Origin: Hypomyces perniciosus
Taxonomy: Eukaryota > Ascomycota > Sordariomycetes > Hypocreales > Hypocreaceae
Direction of reading: 5' to 3'
DNA: 64,000 bases
Assembly: GCA_008477525.1 (NCBI GenBank)
Contig: SPDT01000005.1
Location: forward strand, 2,728,001 to 2,792,000
The notes beneath the pieces were generated by a model. The model was given only the letters and a program-made list of their open reading frames with translations, made no database searches and was not told the DNA's origin. Below, piece by piece: positions 43,260 through 53,715 of the stretch (the first letter of the stretch is position 1; each line of letters starts with the position of its first letter). Position numbers and translations under genes: made by a program.

Positions 43260-46200
43260 GACTTTATTCTAAAAAGACTTTAATTTTAAAAAGCTAATCC
43301 TACCCTTTTATAAAAGTATAATTAATAGAATTATCCTTTAACTAGGGATTCTATTACTTTAATAGCCTTTAAAAAGCAGTTATAATAAGCTATTAAAAAA
43401 GCTTAAATAGCTTTTATATTAGCAATTAAAAAAAAGCTGGAAGTTAAGTTAAAGCTTTAAAACATTTACTATTTTTTAACTTAAATAAAGCTACTTCCTT
43501 AAAAGACTATAAATTAGCCTTATATTTAAAATTGCTTGTTATATAGTATAGTCTTATTAATATCTTCTTTATAAAAAAAGCTGCTAATATATTAATAAAT
43601 TAATAGTATATTATTAAGTTAAAAGATAAGAAAATACCTTTATAAAGTCTTATTTATAGCCTAGCATTTAAAAAGCTAAAAGCTTTCCGCAAATATTTAA
43701 AAAAAGCATTATAAAATATATAGATTTAGCAGTCTATTAATCCTGCAGGTGCCCCTATAATCTTTATATTAAAGAAAGGCAGTAAACTGTAAATATATAT
43801 CGATTTCTATACTTTAAATAAAATAACTTATAAAAACTATACTCTTTTACTATTAATTTTTAAAAATTTTAATAGACTTTTATATATTAAGATTTCTATT
43901 AAATTTAATTTAAAGGATATATATTACTAGATATTTATCTGTAAAAAAGATAAGTAAAAGATAGTATTTTACTGTTAATATCGATACTTTAAATGCAATA
44001 TTATACTATTTAGCTTTATAAATTCCCCTATAACTTTTTAGCAATATATTAATAATATACTATAAGATCTAGTTAATTTTATTTATATTATATATTTTCA
44101 TAATATATTAATTTATAGCTATACCTTTAAAGAGTATATATAGTATATTTACTAGGTTTTTAAAAAGTTATAAAATATAAAGCTATATATTAATATTAAT
44201 AAATACATCTTTTATACTATTTTAATACCTTTCTTTAGATATATTATTATATTTAATGGAATTAAGATAGAATAGTTATATATTTAAGCTATTATTAAAT
44301 AGCTAATACTTAAAAGTATATATAATATCTTTATATTTCTAAGATTTATAGGGTTTTACTATTACTTTATTAAAAATTACAGTAAAGTTATAGTATATTT
44401 AATAGATTTTATTTATAAAAAGTAAGAAAGTTTTTGCAGTTAAAGTTTAGCGCTTTTAAAGCTTTTTAATAGTTTAAAGGAAATTTTCTAAAAAAACCTA
44501 TTTTAATATATTATAACTTAAAGGTATTAATTTATATAAAAATAAATATATTAAACTATATAATTAAAGCAGTATTAGCTTAATATTAATAAAATACCTA
44601 ATACTTTATAGTATATATATTAAAAAAGTTAAATAATTTTAAATTATATTATTATACCTTTAATATTAAATTCTTTACTATTATAAAGGCTTTTTAAATA
44701 TAAAGATATTATTTAATTTATATAAATATAAAGTTTTAAGTTATAATAGACTATTTTAACTATTATTACTTTATAAATAAATAAAAGCTTTTATATTAAT
44801 AGGTAAAGGCTTTTAATAAATTAACTTTATTTAATTTTTACATTAAATATAAGCCAGGGAAGTTTAACCCTATTAACACTTTATTTTAATACTTTAATTT
44901 TTATAATTTTATTAAAATTAAAGAATTACAGTAAAGCTATATATTAATAATTTTATAGTATTTTTATAATATAAAAGCCAATAGCCTATATAAATTAAAA
45001 GGATTTACAGCAGTATACTATAATAATTAAAAATATATAAAGTTATTTATAAATAATAGTATTACTTTAATATTACTTTAAAGTAAAAGATAAAAATTAA
45101 ATACTATTTAGCAGATAGCTTACCTGTAAAATATAGTAATTAAAGTTATAACTATTAATTTACAGGTTATATAATGAATTATTATAAGTTTACTGCTAAA
45201 ATTATAAAAGTCTTTATATTTCATTATTTTATAAATTTAATAAAAAAATTACTTTATTTAATAAAAGGTTTAAAGTTAAAGAGTAATTAATATATTTTAT
45301 AATAATAATTAACTAGTTTACTATTTAAATAAAGTTTATATATTAATAAATCTTTATATTAAAAATTTAATATTACTTTATAATAATTTAACTGTTAAAT
45401 ATTAAAAAGTTAATTATATTTTAAAATATATTATATTAACCTATTATTAATAAAATATAACGTAAAATATTAAACGCTATATATTTATATATTATATTTA
45501 GTAAATAATAAAAGCAAAAACCTATTAACTTTATAGTAAATCTACTTTATTACTAATACTAGAAAAACCTTTTAAAGAAACTTTTATAGATTTTATTATA
45601 AATTTATTCAAAATCTTAAACTATAAAGGCAAAGACCTATATAATATAATTTTTATTCTCATTAATTAATATATAAAATATACCCTATATATACCTATAA
45701 TAATATATATTATAAGCAGTAAAGTCGCTAACCTTTTTATAAAATATATTTATTTAATTTTTAAAATACTATAAAGAATTATCTTTAATAGAGATTAATT
45801 ATTTAAATCTAGATTTTAGTAAAGTTTTTATTATTTATTTCCTTTTAAATAGTAATTTAATATTCCTTTTTATTTATAAATTAATAACTAAACTAAATAA
45901 TAAAATTAAACTTTACAGTATTATTTATATTCTTTTTATAATAAATAATAACATAATTAAGTATAAAAATTATGTTTTATTTAATTTATATATGATAGTA
46001 TTAAATATTCTATAATTAACTATTTACTGGCATTTTTATTATTTAATTATAAATTTAATACTTTAAATTATAATAAACTAACCTATTATAAATATTATAT
46101 TAATACTATTATAAAAGTAAAAAAACTTTAAATTATTTATAAAATAACTAAATAAATATTATAATAAAGCTAAAAACATATAAAAAGTAATATAATATTT

Positions 46201-48331
46201 ATTAATTTAAAAAGAAATTTACTATAAGCGATTAAATATTATTTTTTATAAAATATTTAAAACTTTAATAATTTAATAAAAGATTTACTAAAAAGTATAT
46301 TAATCTTTACTAGATTAAATATTAAATTAAAATAAATAGATTAGTATATTAAATTTATTTTTTATCTTTTATTAAAATTTATAATATTTTTAATATTATA
46401 AATTTTAAATTATGTTATAGCTATAAAAGAGAACTTTTTAAACTAATAGATTACCTTTTTAGCGCTAAAAAGGTATTTAAAGTTGAAGAAATTATTAATT
46501 ATAGATATAAAGGGATATAATGCTTATATTTAATTAAATACAAAGACTATTTAAAGATTAATGATATTTAATAAAAGAAAAGTAATTTTATTAATATTAA
46601 ATTAATTTAAAAGTATAAGCAGTAATTTATTAATAAATAATTAACTATTACTATTAAATATTATAAAATTAAAGGGAGTAAAGTATTATATAGTTTTAAT
46701 TAATTAATTAAAAATAAGAAATAAACTTATAATAATATATATTTTATAGTAAATAAATAGTAATATTACTATTAAATAATAATTAATTCTCTTTACGATT
46801 AAATAATATTTTATTATAATCTTTTATAATAGTAAAATATATTTAAAAAACAATATAAAATTTTTAATATATTAATACATTATATAATAGTTAATTAAAA
46901 ACTGCCTATTATAAATAAAGAAATATATATTAAAATAAAAGTATATATAATAGCAGTAATAATAGTAAAAAAGTTTATTTAATTAAAAGTAACTTAAAGG
47001 TATAAACGCTTTAAATTTTAATAGTAATATTATTTATTTACTATAAACTCTTTTTTTTTTTGCTTTTTAATTAAATTTAACTTTTATTATATTAATATAA
47101 AGTTTTTTTTATATTAAATTTATAATAGTATTATTATAGATTAATTATTTATTAGCTATTACTATATAATAAAAAAGTAATATTAAAATATTTACTTTAT
47201 TAATAAAAGACTTTTAATAATATTATATTAATACTTTAATAATATTAAGAAATTCATAAATAATGAAATTATATAAGTCTTTATTTAAAAAGCAATCAAA
47301 GTGTTTTTTAAAAGTAGTTAATATAATATAAAATAATATAAAAAGTTTTACTTTTTAATTATATAAAACTTATATTTATTATTATAGTATTAAAAAAGTT
47401 TTTTTCTTAACTTTATATTTTATTTAATTAAAAGATTAAAATAATAATAATATAAGGCAGGGCATTTATAATAAATTAAAAGTAGCTAATAATTATATTT
47501 ATATTAAAATACCTATTAAGTTAAATTAGTAATAGCTTTATAGTATTTTATTAGTAAAAGTATAATAATTTTAAAGGGAGGGTATTTTAATAAAGATATA
47601 ATTAAAATAGTATTAGCTATAAGTAAAGATAGGTTTACTATATTAAGGTTTTTAAATAATATAGAATTGCTATTATTTTTTAAAACTAGGCTATAAGTAT
47701 ATTAAATAAAAAATTATAGTAAAGAATTAGCTATAAAAGATATATAAAGCAGTAATATTTATTATAAAAGGAAAAAAAAGATTTATAGTAATAGGCTAAA
47801 TTAAAAAAAAGAGAATTACTATTATATAATAAATTAACTAGTAATAAAAAGTAAAAGGAAGGAATATTTATAAAGAAAGCATTTATAAAGAAAAAGAAAA
47901 TAAAAGAAAAAGAGAGATAAAAAGGAAAAGGAAAAAAAAAAAAGAAAAGTAAATAGAAATTAAAATTATAAATAAAAAGAAAAGTAAAGTAAAAATATAT
48001 ATAATATATTTATATATAATAATAAATTAAAAGAAAAGAAATAAAAAAAATAATTTATATATTAATAGTAAAAGGTTAGCTTATTATATAAGATTTCTCC
48101 ATTACCCTTTAAATTTAATTATATAGAAATATACTTTTAAACTATAAAATTAGAAACTTTTTAAGTTATTAAATATATATTAAAGTGTTTAAGTTTAAGG
48201 CTTAAAAAGTATTTATATAGGAAATAATTACTATTTAATATAGTAATAAAGTATTAAAAGTTAAAAAAGAGCTAATTAAATATAAAGTCTTTACTAGTAT
48301 TAAAGTTAATATTATAAAAGGGGGGGCAGCT
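43260..48331 (+). mobile_element. Family B Ty3/gypsy internal region, RIP-degraded
   Basis: Plus-strand RT remnants lie at about 43990-44180. The region ends in a polypurine tract, AAAAGGGGGGGC (48317-48328), immediately before the LTR at 48332, so the element reads left to right. No frame is intact. Confidence 0.7.
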
Positions 48332-48595
48332 TATTAAAAGACTAAAAGCTTTAAAGCTTTTATAATATTATATAGGCTAGAATATATATATAAAAGCAAC
48401 TATAATCCCTAAAAATATAGAACTTTAGAGACTAGTAAACTACTACTATTATACCTAACTATTAGTTTCTAGCTTATTACCCACTTATTGACACCTATTT
48501 CTCCTTTAAGTAATTACTCTTTAACCTCTACTTTTCCCTAGGGTTACAGCCCCTCGCCCAATCTATCTGCCCTAAAGAGGGTCTCTAATAATACT
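48332..48595 (+). repeat. LTR of family B, copy d (3' LTR, truncated)
   Basis: It matches copies a-c (AATATATATATAAAAGCAAC, GTAAACTACTACTATTAT and ATCTATCTGCCCTAAAG) but loses similarity about 20-25 bp before the expected end. Confidence 0.72.
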
Positions 48596-48621
48596 TTAAT
48601 TATTATACTTTTATTATATAT

Positions 48622-48889
48622 TGTCACGGGTCAGACCCAATCAGGAAGGACCTCGGCTATGCCGAGCCCGGCACCACAATTCCCTACATCTCCCGGACCA
48701 GCTAATGCAGATATATACATATCGGGCACCGCGCACAAGCCCTAGGCCTACGCGCACATATACCACTGCCCTACAGATCGATATATATAGCTAGATAGCT
48801 CCCCTTTCCATTCTCTCGCTCCTTAGCTTTGAATAGACAATTCTACGGCGCCCTATTATCAGCTACTGTAATAGACCACGCCCATCACA
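48622..48889. repeat. Solo-LTR-like element, GC-normal
   Basis: 268 bp bounded by TGTCACGGGTC and GCCCATCACA, giving TG...CA ends and near-inverted termini. It lies between the AT-rich block and the 5' end of founder element G1. It contains CTCGGCTATGCCGAGCC, a short hairpin. No target duplication was found, so the boundaries are tentative. Confidence 0.5.
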
Positions 48890-49050
48890 CTTAAAGTTTA
48901 ATAGCGTTCGCTATCTTTCTTTAAATGCCTAGGAGGGGCGAGAGAGCGTTATTAAGCTTATTTTTCTTAATAGCTAGTTAAAAGGTTATAGAATTTTAGT
49001 GAGTAGGCACCTAAAAGGTGGGGTACCTGTAGGTGTAGGAGGGAAGCTTG
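48890..49050 (-). repeat. 5' end of founder element G1
   Basis: On the minus strand, 49050-48948 aligns with 50207-50310 on the plus strand: CAAGCTTCCCTCCTACACCT, CCACCTTTTAGGTGCC, ACTAGCTATT and AAGCTTAATAAC. It starts directly next to the 15 bp target duplication. Confidence 0.78.
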
Positions 49051-49542
49051 CCGTGATAGCTGATTCAATAGTGGTTTGCCCATTGGAGTGGATGTGAACA
49101 AAATTTTGCAGCCTATGTTAGAAATTAAACACGGTGGAAAAGGGCAACGGAAATAAATTAAACCTACCAGAGAATTGCAGGGCACGCCTTGCCTTTAAGG
49201 GAGTGAACATGTTATTCAGAGTCACTACAATTACCCCAATTCTAGTGACTGCGAAGAAAACAGCAGCGTACTGTTCACAGTTGCCTGCTAAGATGGCGAC
49301 TCTATCACCAATTTTCGTGCCTCGTAATAACAGAGCTCGGGCAATCGAGGAACTTTGTTGGTTTAGATCGTTGTAGCTCTATCTTGCCGCTGTCCAAGGT
49401 GTCACTCACAAGGCACTCCTTCGAGCCATGCTGAGTGCATTGGAAGTCCAAAAATTGCCCTAGAGTAGATTTGCTGAGAGGGGGGGGGGTGTGAAGGGTC
49501 ATCAATAATAGATATATTGTTGTCCGCGGTAAACCTATTCAT
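49051..49542 (-). pseudogene. N-terminal part of the split acyl-CoA synthetase gene
   Basis: The minus strand reads from a Met at 49542 (MNRFTADNNISIIDDPSHPP), then STLGQFLDFQCTQHGSKECL, then in another frame SYNDLNQQSSSIARALLLRG, TKIGDRVAILAGNCEQYAAV and FFAVTRIGVIVVTLNN. A 55 bp GT-AG intron (49167-49113) leads to CKILFTSTPMGKPLLNQLSR. This is the N-terminal domain of an AMP-binding acyl-CoA synthetase. It ends in AATCAGCTATCACGG, the same 15 bp found at the start of the piece at 30927, in the same reading frame (NQLSR). Two frame breaks lie in this piece, one at a C10 run (G run at 49480-49489) and one after KECLVSDTLDSGK, so the gene was also damaged by point changes. Confidence 0.85.
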
Positions 49543-50190
49543 CTTGGAAGATTGGAACAATAAATTTTACCTGGGCACAGGGTGGGAGGGCCAAAATCCC
49601 TTCGATATGACACTGACAATCGGGCTTTTATGTCCAGCCTCACCCATATGCGTATTGTGTCCTGTGGAAGTAAATCGAAGTTTCCCACAGGAATAGCAAG
49701 CTGTCAACCGCAGTAACAGATAGTTCCACATCACGGCACATTCCTTCATTCCTAACTAGCTTGCAACAACAGTCGGATCCGCAAGTCAATGACGATATCA
49801 TGACAGCTAGATTGCCTAGTTCAAGGACCCGGATGGTCATGAGCAATTAGTTAGCAAGTTTTCACGTATTTAAGCAGCAGGTTTTCCCACCTAACTTGGG
49901 ATAAGCAAGAGTGTCGAATTCTATTATTTTATGCACCTACAAATGAGCCCTGCCAGGACATGCCGTAATAAAAAGTTAGCTTTCTTCCTTCACAGCTTTT
50001 TATTAATACAGGCACTTTTCACCATAATACCGCTATAATACCATTATAATATAGTATTACTTCGGTAATCTTTTAGCTACCTCTTAACAATATAAGCCGG
50101 GCCGACTAGCTATAAGGCCTAGCTTATATAGTTGAAGTGCCTAGGGCCTTATAGTTAGTTGGCCCGGCTTATATTATTAACCTGCCAAGG
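49543..50190. other. Region upstream of the split gene; one fold-back structure
   Basis: No supported gene; the left end is presumably the old promoter of the acyl-CoA synthetase. The fold-back element at 50089-50175 is listed separately. Confidence 0.5.
50089..50175. repeat. Fold-back element, 31 bp arms
   Basis: The left arm, 50089-50119, begins AATATAAGCCGGGCCGACTA; the right arm, 50145-50175, ends with the inverse. Only a few mismatches occur across 31 bp and the loop is 25 bp. It could be a tiny MITE, or a strong RNA hairpin if transcribed. Confidence 0.75.
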
Positions 50191-50205
50191 AATAGTATCA
50201 TACCC

Positions 50206-50656
50206 CCAAGCTTCCCTCCTACACCTATAGGTACCCCCCACCTTTTAGGTGCCGACTCACTAAAAACCATAATCTTTCAACTAGCTATTGAGAAAACTAA
50301 GCTTAATAACCTTTTGTGACGAACCGTCATACCGTCACGCCAATAGGCAAAAGAATAGGCTAATAATCGCATTTGTAGCAATTATCATGACGGTACCAAC
50401 TGTATATAAGGGAGATGTGCTCGGAACGTGACAAAAAAGCAAAGACTTCTAGAAATTACTAAAAGAGATAAACCTATATAGCCCCTTTTTAGCTGAATTA
50501 AATTAATACTTTATAATTAACCCTTTTTCTTTTATAAATTAAAATTTAACAAATAGTAGCTTTAAACTGCTAGCTTTTAATTTGCTATTACCTAAACATA
50601 GATTTATATAATTAGCTTACTTAATAGACGTAAATAATAAAACAAACAAATAAACA
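50206..50656 (+). mobile_element. Element G2, about 450 bp target-primed insertion
   Basis: The 5' end CAAGCTTCCCTCCTACACCT and the 3' tail AAACAAACAAATAAAC match the two ends of the 18.1 kb insertion. It is flanked by AATAGTATCATACCC (50191-50205) and AATAGTATTACACCC (50657-50671), a 15 bp duplication with two C/T differences. With only 450 bp and no frame it is a non-autonomous SINE-like or internally deleted LINE copy. The 3' part shows RIP-type changes; the 5' part hardly any. Confidence 0.72.
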
Positions 50657-50671
50657 AATAGTATTACACCC

Positions 50672-51043
50672 TTAATAATCAAGTAGGTGTCTGCAATTAT
50701 ATTGCCACTGTAGCTATGTTATATAAGCCTACTATCACGTAACCTACTTTGTCCTACTACGTGAATTTTCGGATAACTAACTTGTCACGTTAGAGGGCGA
50801 GCTTCTTATGCCATTTCTGATTAGTCTTCAAAAACCTTAACGTTAGACTTGTATGAAGCTGATTAGGGAATGAATCCCCCTTGGCTGTGGTCCCGTATGA
50901 TATCAACAAAAGCTATATTCTACATCCAGTAGTCCCTAGAAATTCAGCCTATGCAAGGTCGAATCCCTCGATATTACTCATAGAATCAACTCCAAGACCC
51001 TAGAGATCTTACATTGAAATCCACACTCTTCCCTCCAATAATC
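50672..51043. other. Intergenic, no gene seen
   Basis: About 370 bp downstream of the KP4-like gene on the minus strand; probably its 3' UTR and spacer. Confidence 0.5.
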
Positions 51044-51427
51044 TTAAAATATGATGTTGACAGTAAGCTCTCCATGAGACTTGACGTCGTTATCATCTGG
51101 GAAGAAGACAGGTACACTTCCACAAGCCTGGCAGCCATGGTCTATGAGATCTTGATAAATCTTCTTAATGTGGTCACCTTTGATACCGCCGGTTCCCTGC
51201 AGAAATACACAGTATCGAGAACCAATTGGGCCGCCTCCGACACAGGCGAGATGTTGTCCATTGTTGTACGTAGTTGAGTCGCTGAGGCCGTTGATTGTTA
51301 CTTCCATTTGGTAAATAGGCTCTTCGCCGATGTATTTGGAACAATCTGAGCTGCCTTTGCAGTTAATGCCGAGGGCAGAAACTGAAGCGCTCAAAGTAAA
51401 GATGGCAAGACTGAGCGTGTTGTACAT
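51044..51427 (-). CDS. KP4-like small secreted protein (intact)
   Basis: A single exon of 127 residues on the minus strand starts at ATG 51427. The frame is open further upstream, but the sequence there is not protein-like and the chosen Met starts a good signal peptide (MYNTLSLAIFTLSASVSALG). The mature part has six cysteines, in the order INC, SDC, LAC, RYC, GC and AC, with FLQGTGG and SVPVFFPDDND. These are the conserved features of the KP4 killer-toxin-like family of ascomycetes. The viral founder of the family blocks calcium channels of target fungi; chromosomal fungal members are secreted and their roles are mostly unknown. A paralogue lies 1.16 kb away, divergently transcribed. The gene lies just outside the transposon-rich block. 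Confidence 0.82.
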   Translation of the reverse strand: MYNTLSLAIFTLSASVSALGINCKGSSDCSKYIGEEPIYQMEVTINGLSDSTTYNNGQHLACVGGGPIGSRYCVFLQGTGGIKGDHIKKIYQDLIDHGCQACGSVPVFFPDDNDVKSHGELTVNIIF

Positions 51428-52591
51428 TGTATTGATTGCAATGAAATGGTTGCTTGATGTGTAGGATCTTGAAGGATGGTAATGGAGTCTTGGTTGCCAA
51501 TCTATCCCAACTTTGATTTGGGGGCGGTGTGATATATATACCTGAGCCATAATGTAGGCTTCAGGTAGTCTCCCGAGTAAAGTGTGAATAACCCTAGACT
51601 CACATAGGCTGATGGTTCCGTGCTTCAAGTTTATCCGAGTATTCCATTTTCGTCTCCAGTCTAATCCTCGTTTCATGAGGTCTAGAGTCAAGTGCTTATG
51701 TTGCCGGTAATTAAAAGCCCGCCTTCTAGCTTATTTTCCTCACATGGGGGTCCATAAGACCAATAAAACCTGTATACATCCTACTCTTAGAAAGATGTAC
51801 CTCATTCCGAGTCCGATACATCTCAGAATGGGACAGGGGTAAGCTCGTGTGCATCTCGTAATCAGTCAGCAGAATAGGAACGGAGTGGAGTAATGAGATA
51901 GCGTCAATAAGCCCGTTCTTTCAGCAGGGTTAGCATTATCATGAGTTGGCTTGGGTTGGGGAAGTTTTTTTTTCTCTTTATTTTCCTTTTTTATTATGCT
52001 TTCATTGCCAGCGTACCTGCACAGCCAACAGACTAATCTTTGTCCCGTATCAGCCATGTCGATTTATGCCAGACGGCAGCTGGTTGGACTTCATAGCTAG
52101 AGTGAGTGTGAGAAAGTTCCGCGCCCTTTAGGTAGCTTAGTCTTAAGAAAGACGTGAAGGCCTTTGTTTTCCCCACTTTAATACTATTTCTCGCCCCGCT
52201 AGTCAGCACATAGAGTATAAGGGCGCACTATGTGGAATCTTCCTTGCGATAAATCCCTAAAATAAGGCCTTGGCGGCTATATCCTCGGAATAGCAGACTT
52301 TTGTCCGCATTTTTGGCATTTTGATAGCGGACTATAATCTCACGTTGCCCGCAATCGTTTTAGGATGCAAGCTCTTGCTAGATTCTAGGCCGTAATGCAG
52401 GTCCTTCGCCAGGAGTGGAGTCTAACTACTTGGTAGTAGGAAGACATTGATGAAGAGTAAAGGGGTAGAGTCTTTCGGTGCGGGATGATTTTGCCAAAGT
52501 ACAAAAAGGGCCTTAGAATGATGCACCGGAATTTGACAGAACATTAACCCTTCTCACTTTGTCTGGTCTTAAATACCCTACTTTCTCCAAA
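51428..52591. other. Shared upstream region of the two divergent KP4-like genes
   Basis: 1.16 kb with no supported frame. It should hold both promoters. No clear TATA box or repeated operator-like element could be picked out. Confidence 0.5.
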
Positions 52592-52978
52592 ATGAAGACC
52601 GGTCTTACTGCTTTCTCTCTCCTGGCACTGGCCAGTGGGATCCAAGGACTTGGAATCAACTGCAGAGGAATTCCTGCTTGCTCAGCTATGGTTGGCCACG
52701 AGCCCATTGCTAGAATGCAAGCAACGATCAACAGCTTACCCGATACAACGACTTACTACAACGGTGAACACTTAGCTTGCGTCTTCTCCATCGCAGCTAT
52801 CCAGTATTGCACATTCCTGCAAGGAACTGGTGGTATCACTGGTGCCCATATCAAGAAACTCTATTAGTATTTGGTAGATCACAATTGTCAAGCATGTGGC
52901 AGTGTCCCAGTGTTCTTTCCAGAAGACAATGACGTCCAATCTCACGGCGAATTGACAGTCAATATTGTGAACCAGTGA
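52592..52978 (+). pseudogene. KP4-like paralogue with an in-frame stop; hAT element at its 3' end
   Basis: The frame starts at ATG 52592 with a signal peptide (MKTGLTAFSLLALASGIQGL). It shares with the other copy GINC, HLAC and FLQGTGG. An in-frame TAG at 52865-52867 ends the frame after 91 codons. The same frame stays open beyond it for another 36 codons, with conserved residues (CQACGSVPVFFPEDND), up to TGA 52976-52978. The product would lack the last two cysteines. That terminal TGA lies in the 8 bp target duplication of the neighbouring hAT transposon, so the insertion removed the original 3' UTR but kept the reading frame end. It is called a pseudogene, although readthrough or a sequencing error cannot be excluded. 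Confidence 0.78.
52971..52978 (+). repeat. Left target-site duplication of the hAT element
   Basis: ACCAGTGA, identical to 56398-56405. It contains the last sense codon and stop codon of the KP4-like pseudogene. Confidence 0.9.
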
Positions 52979-53126
52979 CAGGGTGGCGATCCATTCCACG
53001 TCCATTTCCACGGGCGTCCATTTATGGAAATGGATGGCCCGTGCATCCATTTCCATCCATTCCATCGCGCCTGCCATTACATAATCCATCCATCCACGGA
53101 AGGGTCCCGTGGATGGAAATGGAAGC
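52979..53126. promoter_or_regulatory. Left terminal and subterminal repeats of the hAT element
   Basis: After the terminal repeat come clustered ATGGAAATGGA / TCCATTTCCAT words in both orientations, also seen at 56250-56385 on the right side. Such clusters in hAT elements are bound by the transposase BED finger. Confidence 0.7.
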
Positions 53127-53715
53127 AGGGGGGCGCTTAATCATCACCCTAAAATAGTATACTTACCATTGCCCAAGTCAGTGACATCATTACCAGAGAC
53201 TCCGTGCTTGTTCTACCTGACCCTCCGCCAACATACCCTATATATCATTGGAAGAGTAGGTAAACGAAACTAAATCTATATGCATTTAATATATAGCTAT
53301 ATAGAGAGAAATGAATCTTATTATATATATTTTAGTATATTGCTAGAAAGGCCAACTCTATTCCAATTATAATAAATATCTTTTTTAAAAACTGTATTTA
53401 TGTACTCCGTAATAACTGTCAGGTTTTCGCATCAAGTTAAGCTATAAAAATACCTGCATCACTTAGCCTAGTATAAAACTAGAGGGACGCTAAACTTAAG
53501 TCACCACTAACAAATCACTATACATTTTGCTCTTACATATGTTAGTAGTGATTATGGAAGATTTTTTTTTTTTTGGTAGCCAGGAGCGTGGAGATTTCGC
53601 GTTCTTAGTTACCGCGTTCAGGCGCGTTGAACTTCTATTAGGAGAAAGGGTTTTATGTACTTCGTATATGAATTTTTTATTAATGGAATCGCCATAAGCA
53701 TAATTTATTAACCCT

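Larger units (their letters stand above)
31110..48620. mobile_element. AT-rich isochore of nested, RIP-degraded Ty3/gypsy retroelements
   Basis: About 17.5 kb is extremely AT-rich with no intact gene. Degenerate Ty3/gypsy pol signatures are readable: on the minus strand near 36390-36560 (RNase H region, with ENKFKIIIDYKNLEYFITTK) and near 37130-37160 (reverse transcriptase, YFDNILIY-like); on the plus strand near 43990-44180 (RT, with NIILFSFINSPITF and FHNILIYS). Stops occur every few codons, nearly all TAA or TAG, as expected from RIP of Trp and Gln codons. LTRs of at least three families are listed separately. Confidence 0.85.
30928..49050 (-). mobile_element. 18.1 kb insertion flanked by a 15 bp target-site duplication
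   Basis: Identical CCGTGATAGCTGATT copies lie at 30913-30927 and 49051-49065. On the minus strand the inserted DNA starts CAAGCTTCCCTCCTACACC (at 49050) and ends in an AAAC microsatellite tail (30950-30928) right before the second duplication. A 15 bp duplication plus an A-rich simple-repeat tail is the hallmark of target-primed (LINE or SINE type) insertion. Only the two ends (about 48890-49050 and 30928-31110) match the second copy at 50.2 kb. The interior, about 31.1-48.6 kb, is filled with nested RIP-degraded LTR retroelements that presumably jumped in afterwards. Confidence 0.8.

Noticed and set aside
31110..48620. A centromere or other structural AT-rich region
   Set aside because: The block consists of recognisable LTRs and gypsy pol remnants and is bounded by a target duplication inside a gene, so it is an insertion, not a chromosomal landmark.
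48948..50310. A DNA transposon of 1.36 kb with about 100 bp terminal inverted repeats (48948-49050 and 50207-50310)
   Set aside because: The DNA between the arms is the N-terminal part of the acyl-CoA synthetase, and each arm borders its own 15 bp duplication and continues outward into further matching sequence. They are two oppositely oriented copies of one element's 5' end.
50940..50985. A tRNA-like B box (GGTCGAATCCC)
   Set aside because: No acceptor stem, D-arm or anticodon arm could be built around it on either strand.
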